Below, in pieces: positions 53,108-60,679 of a stretch of 64,000 nucleotides of DNA. Position 1 is the first letter of the stretch. Every line of letters begins with the position of its first letter. The notes beneath the pieces are model-generated. The model saw only the letters and a list, made by a program, of their open reading frames with translations. It did no database searches and had not been told where the DNA came from. Made by a program: the position numbers and the translations under genes. Source of the stretch: Thioclava dalianensis (lineage in GTDB: Bacteria > Pseudomonadota > Alphaproteobacteria > Rhodobacterales > Rhodobacteraceae); the NCBI RefSeq assembly GCF_000715505.1, contig NZ_JHEH01000005.1, positions 1 to 64,000 on the forward strand. Direction: 5' to 3'.

Positions 53108-54126
53108 GGCCCGAGCTGATCATCCATAGCGCAGGTCCCGGCGTGAGCGTTCAGGATCTGGGCCGCCCCGGTCAGATCTCGATTGGCCTCTCGCGCGGCG
53201 GGGCGGCGGATCGGCGCGCGCTTTTTGAAGCCGCGGCTCTGCTCGGTCAGCCCGCCCCGCTCGCAGCCCTAGAGATGGCCGGGATGGGCGGCAGCTTCGA
53301 GGTCACGACCCCCACCCGCATCGCACTGACAGGCGCCCCGATGGAGGCCCGGCTCGACGGCGCGGCCCTCGCTTGGCATGCAAGCCATCTTCTGCAGCCG
53401 GGCCAGAGGCTCACGATTAGCGGGGTGCGCGCGGGCAGCTATGGCTATCTGAGCGTCGCGGGCGGGCTGCGCACCGAGCCTGTGATGGGCAGCCGCTCGA
53501 CCCATCTGGTCGCGGGTCTGGGCGCGGCTCTTGAATCGGGCATGACCCTGCCGCTGGGCGAAGACCCGGCGCCCGACCGTCCCGCCCGCAGCCTGCCCGT
53601 CGCGGACCGATTCTCGGGCGGCACGCTGCGCTATATCCACGGCCCGCAAACCGGCTATTTCAGCGGAGAGACCGTCGCGCGCTTTGACTCAGCCAAGCTG
53701 ATCCGCAGCGCGACCGGCAACCGACAGGGCGTGAAGCTGGAGACCGAGACCGGCCCCTTCCCGCCTGAGCTGTCGGGCGGGCTGGCCTCGGATTTCATTC
53801 AGGAAGGCGATATCCAGATGACCGGCGCCGGCCTGCCTTTCGTGCTGCTCTGCGAGTGCCAGACGATTGGCGGCTATCCCCGGATCGGCACGGTCCTGCC
53901 CTGCGACCTGCCCCGCATCGCACAGGCCCCGCCCGGCGCACTGCTTCGGTTTCAGGCCGTAGACCTTGCCGAGGCGGATCAGATCATGCGCAGCGACGCG
54001 CGCGAGATCGACGCACTTGCCGGTCAGACAACCCATTTGATCCGCGATCCGCGCTTGATGCATGATCTGCTGTCCTATCAGCTGATCAGCGGCGTCACCG
54101 CAGGGCGCGAGCTAGAGGAGGAATAA
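53104..54126 (+). CDS. pxpC: 5-oxoprolinase subunit PxpC (biotin-dependent carboxyltransferase-like, KipA)
   Basis: 340 residues with the AHS2/PxpC domain. Marks are SAGPGVSVQDLGRPGQISIGLSRGGAAD, split in family terms as QDLGRPG and GLSRGGAADRRA, and the C-terminal ECQTIGGYPRIGTVLPCDLP. It is the second subunit of the 5-oxoprolinase. The ATG at 53104 overlaps the pxpB stop; the frame open back to 52618 is the complement-free overlap of pxpB in another frame. Confidence 0.9.
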   Translation: MRPELIIHSAGPGVSVQDLGRPGQISIGLSRGGAADRRALFEAAALLGQPAPLAALEMAGMGGSFEVTTPTRIALTGAPMEARLDGAALAWHASHLLQPGQRLTISGVRAGSYGYLSVAGGLRTEPVMGSRSTHLVAGLGAALESGMTLPLGEDPAPDRPARSLPVADRFSGGTLRYIHGPQTGYFSGETVARFDSAKLIRSATGNRQGVKLETETGPFPPELSGGLASDFIQEGDIQMTGAGLPFVLLCECQTIGGYPRIGTVLPCDLPRIAQAPPGALLRFQAVDLAEADQIMRSDAREIDALAGQTTHLIRDPRLMHDLLSYQLISGVTAGRELEEE

Positions 54127-54129
54127 GCC

Positions 54130-54882
54130 ATGAAAGTCGATCTGAACGCGGATATCGGGGAGAGCTTCGGCCCTTGGGTGATGGGCGATGACGCCGCCCT
54201 GATGGAGGTCATCACCTCGGCCAATATCGCCTGCGGCGCCCATGCGGGCGATCCCGATGTGATGGCAGCCTCGATGGCGCGCGCACAGAGCCACAATCTG
54301 GGGCTCGGCGCGCATCCGGGCTTTGCCGACCGGCAGGGCTTTGGCCGCAGGCGAATCCCGATGGCACCCTCAGAGATCGCCAATATGATCACCTACCAAC
54401 TGGGGGCTGCGATCGCGATGGCCCGCGCGGCGGGTGGCACGCTGCGCCATGTGAAGCTGCACGGGGCGCTGTCGAACATGGCCGCCGAAGACCTCACGCT
54501 GGCGCGTCACTGCTATGAGGCCGTGCTCAAGGTCGACCCCGACCTCATCTTGGTCGCGCAATCGGCCACGGCGCTGGAAGAAGCGGCCCGGGCGTTGGAC
54601 TGCAACTGGGCGGGCGAGATCTTCGCCGATCGTGCCTATAATGACGACGGCACCTTGGTCAGCCGCGCCGAGCTCGGCGCTGTGCTCCACGACCCCGGCG
54701 AGATCGCCACGCGGATCACCGAAATGTTGCGCGAAGGCGCGATCATCACCCGTTCCGGCAAGCGGATTGCCTGCCGGATCGACACGATCTGCGTGCATGG
54801 CGACACCCCCGGCGCCGTGAAAACCGTCCGCGCCCTTCGCGACGCTCTCACCGCCGAGGGCATTGCGCTAGAACGGTTTTGA
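54130..54882 (+). CDS. pxpA: 5-oxoprolinase subunit PxpA (LamB/YcsF family)
   Basis: 250 residues. The family N-terminus VDLNADIGESFGPWVMGDDA and the blocks SANIACGAHAGDP, GLGAHPGFADRQGFGRR, and HVKLHGALSNM are all present, with the invariant His and Asp residues of the YcsF fold. It completes the pxpBCA set, 3 bp after pxpC. Confidence 0.93.
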   Translation: MKVDLNADIGESFGPWVMGDDAALMEVITSANIACGAHAGDPDVMAASMARAQSHNLGLGAHPGFADRQGFGRRRIPMAPSEIANMITYQLGAAIAMARAAGGTLRHVKLHGALSNMAAEDLTLARHCYEAVLKVDPDLILVAQSATALEEAARALDCNWAGEIFADRAYNDDGTLVSRAELGAVLHDPGEIATRITEMLREGAIITRSGKRIACRIDTICVHGDTPGAVKTVRALRDALTAEGIALERF

Positions 54883-55006
54883 ACCGCAACCCGGGGGCAT
54901 CAGATGCCAATAATCCAGTGTCCCCGAGGAATGTAAAAATTCTTTGAAATTTCTGCACCCGAGGCATTGCGCTTCCCAAGCGAGTGGCCTATCTAGCCCC
55001 CATTGG

Positions 55007-55084
<78 letters not shown>

Positions 55085-55109
55085 AATTATTGAGTATATT
55101 CAGTGCACT

Positions 55110-55133
55110 AAGAGCCACCTTCGGGTGGCTCTT
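55110..55133 (+). terminator. Terminator after tRNA-fMet
   Basis: Perfect 10-bp stem AAGAGCCACC/GGTGGCTCTT with loop TTCG, then GCGTTT. It lies inside the inserted element, so the element brings its own terminator for the tRNA transcript. Confidence 0.8.
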
Positions 55134-55151
55134 TGCGTTTAAATATGAGCC

Positions 55152-55180
55152 GTGGAAGCACTGTGGAAGCAACAGGAAGC
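55152..55180 (+). repeat. Left arm-type repeats (probable integrase sites)
   Basis: GTGGAAGCA occurs at 55152-55160 and 55163-55171, spaced 11 bp, followed by a partial AGGAAGC at 55174-55180. An identical 11-bp-spaced pair lies near the right end (61898-61917). Confidence 0.6.
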
Positions 55181-55638
55181 CAAACCGGACGTTGCGATTT
55201 TACAACAATCGAATCGGCCATGCGTGATTGCGAACTCAGCAGTGCGATTTGTCAGAGTTGGTGCTGCGCTTCACGCGAAGAGTGCCGCCAAAAAAAACGC
55301 GGCAAGCTGCCGTTGGAGAGTTTGGCTAGGCGAGTCCGTTTCCGGCCCTAAGCTGACCTTCACGCCAGGCGTGGCGGAGGACCGATGCCCAGCCAGAGCC
55401 GCCGGCCGCAACCGCGTCATGCTCCTCCTGCAAAACATTGTCTCTGTGAAGCCGTGATACCGATGGGAAAGCGCACAGGGACGCGAATGTTGCCTTCGGC
55501 ATGCTTGTTCTGTGGCAAAAATGAGAAAGAGCATCGGGATACTTCAAGCTGTGGGCTTGTGGTGACAAGATATGACTGAAATGCGGAAGCAAAGAGCAGC
55601 AGACGAAACTGTAACAAGTGCATGGCAAGGGGTGAGAC
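55181..55638. other. Noncoding region before the reverse transcriptase
   Basis: 458 bp without a convincing gene. Short hairpins include TGCCGC-CAAAAAAAAC-GCGGCA (55283-55304), CACGC-CAG-GCGTG (55361-55373), CAAGC-TGTGG-GCTTG (55545-55559) and CTTGT-GGTG-ACAAG (55556-55569); the last two are mutually exclusive. Some antiviral reverse transcriptases have a structured noncoding RNA upstream of their gene, so this region is a candidate for one. A 64-codon frame at 55385-55579 is not supported by a good ribosome-binding site. Confidence 0.4.
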
Positions 55639-57276
55639 GTGTCCGAGCTTTCAAAAACAGAACGTTTGCGAACTCTATTAGAAAGAGGTTTCTTCCCTGA
55701 AGAGCTTCCGCCTCCATTCAATACTAGGGATCTAGCGCATTTCAGAAGATACGTTTGGGATAATTGGCCTGGGCAGCCGCAGCAGGAGCCACCCAAGACG
55801 ACCCCTGAGATATATAGCATTCAAAGATTAGGTTGGAAGCGCCGTAGTCTATCCATCGTCAATCCGATCTCGCAATTCTTTCTGTCGAAGAAGATCTCTG
55901 ACCATTGGGTGCAGATCAAGAAGCATCTTAGCCTCGGCTCTGCGTCTCTGGACCACGCATATCTTCAGAGGAATGCGGGTCGAGCTGTGCCAAAGCCAGA
56001 CTTTTCTAAGATCGAGTTTATGAAGCTCAAGGCCGGAGGCGATTTCGACCACATTCTGATAAGCGACATCTCGAGGTATTATGGTACTATCTATACTCAC
56101 ACGTTACCTTGGGCTCTTGATGGAAAATCCTGGTGCAAGGCCCATGTGAACTCCCCCCTTCTAAAGGCAACTCTTGGAAATGAGTTGGACAGACTTGTGC
56201 GGAAGGGGCAAGATAACCAGACTATCGGAATTCCAGTTGGCCCTGACACCTCACGCATCCTCTCTGAAATTATTGCAGTTGCTTTGGAGACACGCTTCTT
56301 CGAACTCGCACCAGATGCGAAGGGGTGCGCGCACCGCTTCGTCGACGATTGGTTTATCGGGCACAATACAGCCAAATCCGCCGAGGCTGCGATGCGAAGT
56401 CTTGCGCAAGCCTGTGCTGAATTTGAGCTCGAGCTTAACCTTGAGAAAACAGAAATAATCGACGCGAAGGATGAGATCATCGAGACGTGGCCGAGCGAGT
56501 TGCTTGCACTAGCAGTATCAAATCGCAGCGGAAGAGATCAGGTCAAACAACTGAACAGTTTCTTTTCTCAGGCATTCAGCCTAGCAAAAGCTCACCCTTC
56601 AAGTAACGTCATGGATTACGCTCTAAAGGTGGCGCGATCATTCCGGATTTCCAAGCGGTCCTACACCCTGTTCGAGAGCTTCGTTCTCCGAGCTGCTCGT
56701 GCCTATCCGATCACTCTACCCGTTGTAGTTCAGATCTTGGTTAATTACCGACAGGATGGCGCACCTATCAGCTCAGCTCGTTGTAAAAAGCTGATTGAAG
56801 ATGAACTCGAAAAGTCGGTGGCACTACGTCACACTGCTGAGGTCGCATGGGTACTGTTCTTGGCAAAGGCGCTGAGGATCAACCTTTCGGCAGATACTCT
56901 CAAGCCAATTTGCGCGGTAGATAATTCGGTGTGGGCCCTATTGGTCTTGGATCTGGAAGAACAAGGTTTGATCGAAGGCAACTTGGACAAGGCGTACTGG
57001 AACTCTTTACTGCTCAAAGAAAATTTAACAGCGTCATGCTGGTTGTTAGCCTATGAAGCCCACCTCAAAGGTTGGTTGACGCCTCCAGACGTGAACTTTG
57101 TAGATAGCCATGACTGGTTCAAGGTTCTGAAAGCCAAGAAAATCAGCTTCTATGATACAAAGCGAAATGTCGAAACCTTCAAGAAGTCGAGGGAAAGGTC
57201 TGCACTTATCGCTCATCATCGTCGTCAAGCAGGGCTCAGTATGTTGACCTACTTCTTCAGTAAGACCTCCATATGA
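55639..57276 (+). CDS. Defence-type reverse transcriptase (DRT/UG/Abi group)
   Basis: 545 residues. The RT palm covers about residues 60-275. Motif A holds the first catalytic aspartate (D143) in SDISRYYGTIYTHTLPWA, motif B is GIPVGPDTSRILSE (about 197-210), and motif C is HRFVDDWFIG with D236-D237 in place of the usual YADD. Motif D includes LNLEKTEI. The IYTHTLPWA and GPDTSRILSE forms are hallmarks of antiviral and unknown-group RTs rather than of group II introns or retrons. Residues 280-545 form a helical C-terminal domain without a recognised nuclease motif. The GTG start follows AAGGGG. No maturase, msr/msd or intron ends are seen. The exact subclass is not determined. Confidence 0.82.
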   Translation: MSELSKTERLRTLLERGFFPEELPPPFNTRDLAHFRRYVWDNWPGQPQQEPPKTTPEIYSIQRLGWKRRSLSIVNPISQFFLSKKISDHWVQIKKHLSLGSASLDHAYLQRNAGRAVPKPDFSKIEFMKLKAGGDFDHILISDISRYYGTIYTHTLPWALDGKSWCKAHVNSPLLKATLGNELDRLVRKGQDNQTIGIPVGPDTSRILSEIIAVALETRFFELAPDAKGCAHRFVDDWFIGHNTAKSAEAAMRSLAQACAEFELELNLEKTEIIDAKDEIIETWPSELLALAVSNRSGRDQVKQLNSFFSQAFSLAKAHPSSNVMDYALKVARSFRISKRSYTLFESFVLRAARAYPITLPVVVQILVNYRQDGAPISSARCKKLIEDELEKSVALRHTAEVAWVLFLAKALRINLSADTLKPICAVDNSVWALLVLDLEEQGLIEGNLDKAYWNSLLLKENLTASCWLLAYEAHLKGWLTPPDVNFVDSHDWFKVLKAKKISFYDTKRNVETFKKSRERSALIAHHRRQAGLSMLTYFFSKTSI

Positions 57277-57691
57277 TTGAGGTAGAGCGGCGGATTGCTA
57301 TTTTGCGCCTCTACCATGCCGCGAAAATTAACTGGTGGGCTGCGTAGGTAAACATACGCCCATGATAGTTAGTGATATACATCATTGTATCCGCAGGATG
57401 CCCAAAGGACATAGTAGGTCGAGCGGCCGGTACCGGGGCGCCGCAGGGCGGCAACGCCAGCTGATGAACGACCGCATTCGGGACCGAAGCTTCGCGTTGG
57501 TCACCCCACTGGGAGTTTGGACTAGCGGCTGCGTTGCGCTTGGCCGCTGTACTGGTGTCCAGATCGAGCGTCAGCTTCCATGCGCTGAGCAGCCGTTCAT
57601 GACCGGCGCAGCGAATGTCGGCTGCCCGCCAATCTCACCAAATGCCAATGACGCCAGCTATCGCCAGTGCCATTGCACAATGAACTGCCCA
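57277..57691. other. Noncoding region between the reverse transcriptase and rep genes
   Basis: 415 bp between convergent genes. It contains the inverted repeats GGTAGAG (57281-57287) / CTCTACC (57309-57315), which could terminate the reverse transcriptase transcript, and GCGTA/TACGC (57342-57359). It may hold the replication origin of the element. An open frame (57335-57820) crosses it but overlaps the rep gene end and has no sensible protein pattern. Confidence 0.4.
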
Positions 57692-58846
57692 TCACTCAAC
57701 AAACCGATACCGATCCCGCGCCTGATCCAGCTTGTTCGCAGCGCGTGCAGGATCGGCTTTAATGACCTCGCGCAGGCGTCCGCCCATTCCGGCCATGTGA
57801 TCGGCCAGCTTGGCCTCTGAGGTGCCTTCCAGCGCCGCGAGCGTGATCGCGTTGCCTGCGAGTTGGGCCATGATCAGGCGAATATGTTCGGTGCGGTGGA
57901 CGTGCTTGATTTGGCTTGGCGGCAGGTAGCTGCGCATCTCGGTTAGATCGCCTTCGGCCTCCGTGCCGATCAGATCCCAAAGCGGATGATTGGACCAACG
58001 GGCGCGGTTGGTGTCTTGCGGGTCGGGGGTGCAGTAGCGGATTTTCTGCAAGGCTTCCGCCACCACGTCGCCGAACTGCGCGTCAAATTCAGCCCAACGG
58101 CGGATCTGCCAGCGGTCCTTTAGCAAGTCTTTGCCCGCGCGGATCTCGATGCGCCAGACGCGGCTTGTGTCGCGGTCTGTGGAGTCGAGCGGGGCAAGAT
58201 CCTCCCGCCCTAGGTTCGCGTTCCAGATATCCCACCAGATCGGCTTGTGGCGGTCGATCACCTCGCGGCGTTTATCATAGATGATCACCTGTCGCCCCGG
58301 CATCTTGCCGACTGTAACAGAGGTGAACTGCCCCGACTTGCCATTGCTGCGCGTGTCATGCTCCTCGACCGTCAGGTGATCCGCCCTGTTGGTGTGGCTG
58401 TGTATGACAAAATTTTCGGGCATCAGCTCGAACTCAGGGGCGAGCACGTCCACGCAAAAGTCCGCCCGTGCAATGCTCACCTGATCGGCGGTGTAGCGAA
58501 TGCCCAGCCGTGTCAGCGTTTTGTCTAGATAGGCGCGGGCATAACCCAAGCCTTGCGTTGCCAGAAGGGTTGAGCCGACCGAGACGCGCACGCCCCACGG
58601 GTCGCGCGCATTGGGCTTCTTGAAGAACCAAGTGACCTCAAGCGGCCCCCCTTGCAGGATAAAGCGATAGCCGTTGCCGCCGTAAGGTTTCAGGTCGAAC
58701 TCGGCCCCGCCATAGCTCACGGGGACCGGGGCGCGGGCCTCCTCGGCTTTCTCGCGTTCGACGTCGAGATATTCGAAAAGTTCGGGCGGGATGTTGGCTT
58801 GGATGGATAGAACGAGCGTGTCAAAGCCACGATGAACGATGTGCAT
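57692..58846 (-). CDS. Rolling-circle-type replication initiation protein
   Basis: 384 residues resembling the replication initiation factor (Rep_trans-like) family. The central block VSIARADFCVDV is typical, and the candidate nicking tyrosine is Y190 in VIIYDKRREVIDRH. It should nick one strand at the element's origin to start replication after excision, or help transfer. Upstream GGAAGG is a good ribosome-binding site. Fully assigning the family needs a profile search. Confidence 0.7.
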   Translation of the reverse strand: MHIVHRGFDTLVLSIQANIPPELFEYLDVEREKAEEARAPVPVSYGGAEFDLKPYGGNGYRFILQGGPLEVTWFFKKPNARDPWGVRVSVGSTLLATQGLGYARAYLDKTLTRLGIRYTADQVSIARADFCVDVLAPEFELMPENFVIHSHTNRADHLTVEEHDTRSNGKSGQFTSVTVGKMPGRQVIIYDKRREVIDRHKPIWWDIWNANLGREDLAPLDSTDRDTSRVWRIEIRAGKDLLKDRWQIRRWAEFDAQFGDVVAEALQKIRYCTPDPQDTNRARWSNHPLWDLIGTEAEGDLTEMRSYLPPSQIKHVHRTEHIRLIMAQLAGNAITLAALEGTSEAKLADHMAGMGGRLREVIKADPARAANKLDQARDRYRFVE

Positions 58847-59032
58847 TGGATGTTTGCCTTCCTTGGCTGGCGGTATTTCTAGAGGGGGGTGCTACAATCA
58901 CCCCCCTCAAACGGCGGGGCCGCGCTGATTTCCTGAGGTGAGAAGAAGGGGCGGGCGCTGGCGCGCCCTTAAAGGTGCCTCCGGCGGGGCAGCTTTTGTT
59001 TTGGGGCCGGGCAGTGCTGCCCGGCGCTCCGA

Positions 59033-59254
59033 TCAGACCGGCATCGCGGTCTTGCGCGATATCCAGTTCTCCGCCCGCTCCGAGCATTTCGCGACGTTGA
59101 GCAGGTCGTTGTGACCAAACGAGTTGGTGGATTTCCAATCGCCCTCGTTGGTCTTGTAGGAGCGCGACATTTCCACCGAATAGAAATTGTCGTTCTCCCA
59201 GATCGTGGCGGTGATCAGGCCGATCCTGAACTTGTAAGCGGGTTGGTTGGACAT
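59033..59254 (-). CDS. Small element protein upstream of rep
   Basis: 73 residues, starting MSNQPAYKFRIG. The pattern FRIGLITATIWENDNFYSVEMSRSYKTNEGDW.. and NDLLNVAKCSERAENWI recurs in small proteins found beside replication genes of integrative elements and phages; I know no experimental role. The beta-rich first half could bind single-stranded DNA, but that is speculation. AAAGGAAA precedes the ATG. It lies 186 bp upstream of rep in the same direction; that gap has a GGGCGC-TGGC-GCGCCC hairpin (58953-58968). Confidence 0.65.
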   Translation of the reverse strand: MSNQPAYKFRIGLITATIWENDNFYSVEMSRSYKTNEGDWKSTNSFGHNDLLNVAKCSERAENWISRKTAMPV

Positions 59255-59387
59255 GGGGTTTCCTTTCGTTGCCCTGAGCGGCAGACATAGAGAGGGCGCG
59301 AGACGGAAAGCCCCGCGCCCCTTTAGAGCCATCCGGCCCCAAAATCCCGCGCGGTGCTGCCAACCCCGGCGCGGGCAAAACTGGTGA

Positions 59388-59633
59388 TTAGGCGGCGTCC
59401 TGACTGGTGCTGGAGCGACGGCGCGCCTCTGCCCAGTCGCGCAGATCGCGACGACGGTAGCGGACCGAACGGCCCGGTTTATAAAAGGATGGGCCGAAGC
59501 CGTTCACGCGCCACTTCTGAAGCGTGCGCACGCTTTGGCATAGGTAATCGGCGGCTTCGATTTCAGCGATGAAACCATCCCAATAGTCATGGGCCTCATC
59601 GGGAAATGCGGGGGCTTGTTGTCTGATCGACAT
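59388..59633 (-). CDS. AlpA-like helix-turn-helix protein (excisionase or regulator)
   Basis: 81 residues. A MerR-like winged helix (about 22-68) with AADYLCQSVRTLQKWRVNGFGPSFYKPGRSVRYRRRDLRDWAE in two family-like pieces: the helix-turn-helix TLQKWRVNG and the wing GRSVRYRRRDL. It matches the HTH_17/AlpA type, which controls integrase expression or excision of integrative elements. The ATG at 59633 has GGAGA upstream; the longer frame from 59681 is not needed. Confidence 0.8.
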   Translation of the reverse strand: MSIRQQAPAFPDEAHDYWDGFIAEIEAADYLCQSVRTLQKWRVNGFGPSFYKPGRSVRYRRRDLRDWAEARRRSSTSQDAA

Positions 59634-59706
59634 ATCTGGCTGTCTCCTACGTTGCTGTTCGCTGGAGACAGACTTGCTCAAAACGTCGCTTTACTGCGAG
59701 CCAATA

Positions 59707-59751
59707 CGCTGGAAGATTTGTGCGCCGTTTTGAGTCACAAATCTTCCAGCG
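59707..59751. repeat. 16-bp perfect inverted repeat
   Basis: Arms CGCTGGAAGATTTGTG (59707-59722) and CACAAATCTTCCAGCG (59736-59751) with a 13-nt spacer. It covers the stop codon of the minus-strand gene at 59735. On the plus strand a GGTTTTTGTT run follows. It could be a terminator, a protein-binding site or part of a replication origin. Confidence 0.7.
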
Positions 59752-60448
59752 GTTTTTGTTGCGTAGCTTTAATTCGCGTTTTCATCGCGTTGAGCACGCG
59801 CGAGCTAGGCAGCGCCGCATCAATGGGCTTGAATGCTTCAACGCAGAACCGCGCCGCTTCGGAGATCGGGTCGCCCGCGTCCGTTACATCTCGTGAGAAG
59901 GGACGACCAAGAATGTCGATCCAGATCGTTTCAATATTGGTGATCCACAGACGCAGTGCGTCATCGCTCTTTTTGCCTGCCCGGCCTGTTTTCTGATCGT
60001 CTATGGCGGCCTCCGCAACGTCTCGAATGCCTGATATGATCTTTGACAAATCTTTGGCCTGAAGTGCGATTGCTACGGGACTAGGGTCGCCTTCAGTGAT
60101 CGCGACAAACGGATATTGCAGATCGCCTTGTTCGAGATCCTTTGGCGCAGCCGCCTGCCCGATGCGCTCATGTGATTGCATCAGCGCGTGGTTTGCATCC
60201 AGTGAGAGGGCTTTTAAGCGGTCGTAAAGCTTTCCGGCTTGCTTTGAGACCTGCTGAAGCTCTTTCTTGATTTCGCCGGGGCGCAATGAGTCTGTCGTGC
60301 CACCGCCAAGCCGTTTCCAAACATCGCCAGCCCCTTCAAGGCGTGTCCGCACCTCAGCGTGAAATTCAGGATCAATTTTGAACTCTTGCGCGAGGTGTTC
60401 AAAAATCGCATCGCTGTAGATTGTCGGCGGCTGGCTGAACTCTCGCAT
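59735..60448 (-). CDS. Hypothetical protein of the element
   Basis: 237 residues from the ATG at 60448 (MREFSQPPTIYSD). It is mainly helical and rich in charged residues (for example GEIKKELQQVSKQAGKLYDRLK and ARFCVEAFKPIDAALPS). I do not recognise a family or catalytic motif. The frame is open to 60670, with other possible starts at 60505 and 60541, none with a strong ribosome-binding site. It lies between the AlpA-like and integrase genes, so a role in element control or as cargo is open. About 230 bp (60449-60679) precede the integrase stop. Confidence 0.6.
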   Translation of the reverse strand: MREFSQPPTIYSDAIFEHLAQEFKIDPEFHAEVRTRLEGAGDVWKRLGGGTTDSLRPGEIKKELQQVSKQAGKLYDRLKALSLDANHALMQSHERIGQAAAPKDLEQGDLQYPFVAITEGDPSPVAIALQAKDLSKIISGIRDVAEAAIDDQKTGRAGKKSDDALRLWITNIETIWIDILGRPFSRDVTDAGDPISEAARFCVEAFKPIDAALPSSRVLNAMKTRIKATQQKPLEDL

Positions 60449-60679
60449 TGGGCAGACCTTATTTGCAAAGAAAAGCTTCTTGGAAGGATTACGGTAGCCA
60501 CGCATGAACTCAGTGATGTGACCGTCGAACCTCCTGCGCATTACTAGAAATATTTCCAAGGAAATACCCGTAACATTTCCAAGAGAATTCCCGCTCCGTC
60601 TCCGCGCTGAACCTTGCGAATTGCATGTAATTTTCGGATATGCCGCCATGAAACTTGGCGGCAATAGCATGCCAGAAGT

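Noticed and set aside
55385-55579. A 64-codon gene with a CxxC pair before the reverse transcriptase.
   Set aside because: It has no ribosome-binding site, its composition is random-looking, and it overlaps hairpins. It is retained only as part of a possible noncoding RNA region.
55639-57276. Group II intron or retron interpretation of the reverse transcriptase.
   Set aside because: There is no maturase X/En domain, no intron domain V/VI-like end, and no msr/msd arrangement, and the motif forms fit the UG/Abi/DRT group better.
57335-57820. A 161-codon gene between the reverse transcriptase and rep genes.
   Set aside because: It overlaps the rep 3' end on the other strand. Its composition (many Cys, Arg and Pro without pattern) looks random, and no ribosome-binding site is seen.
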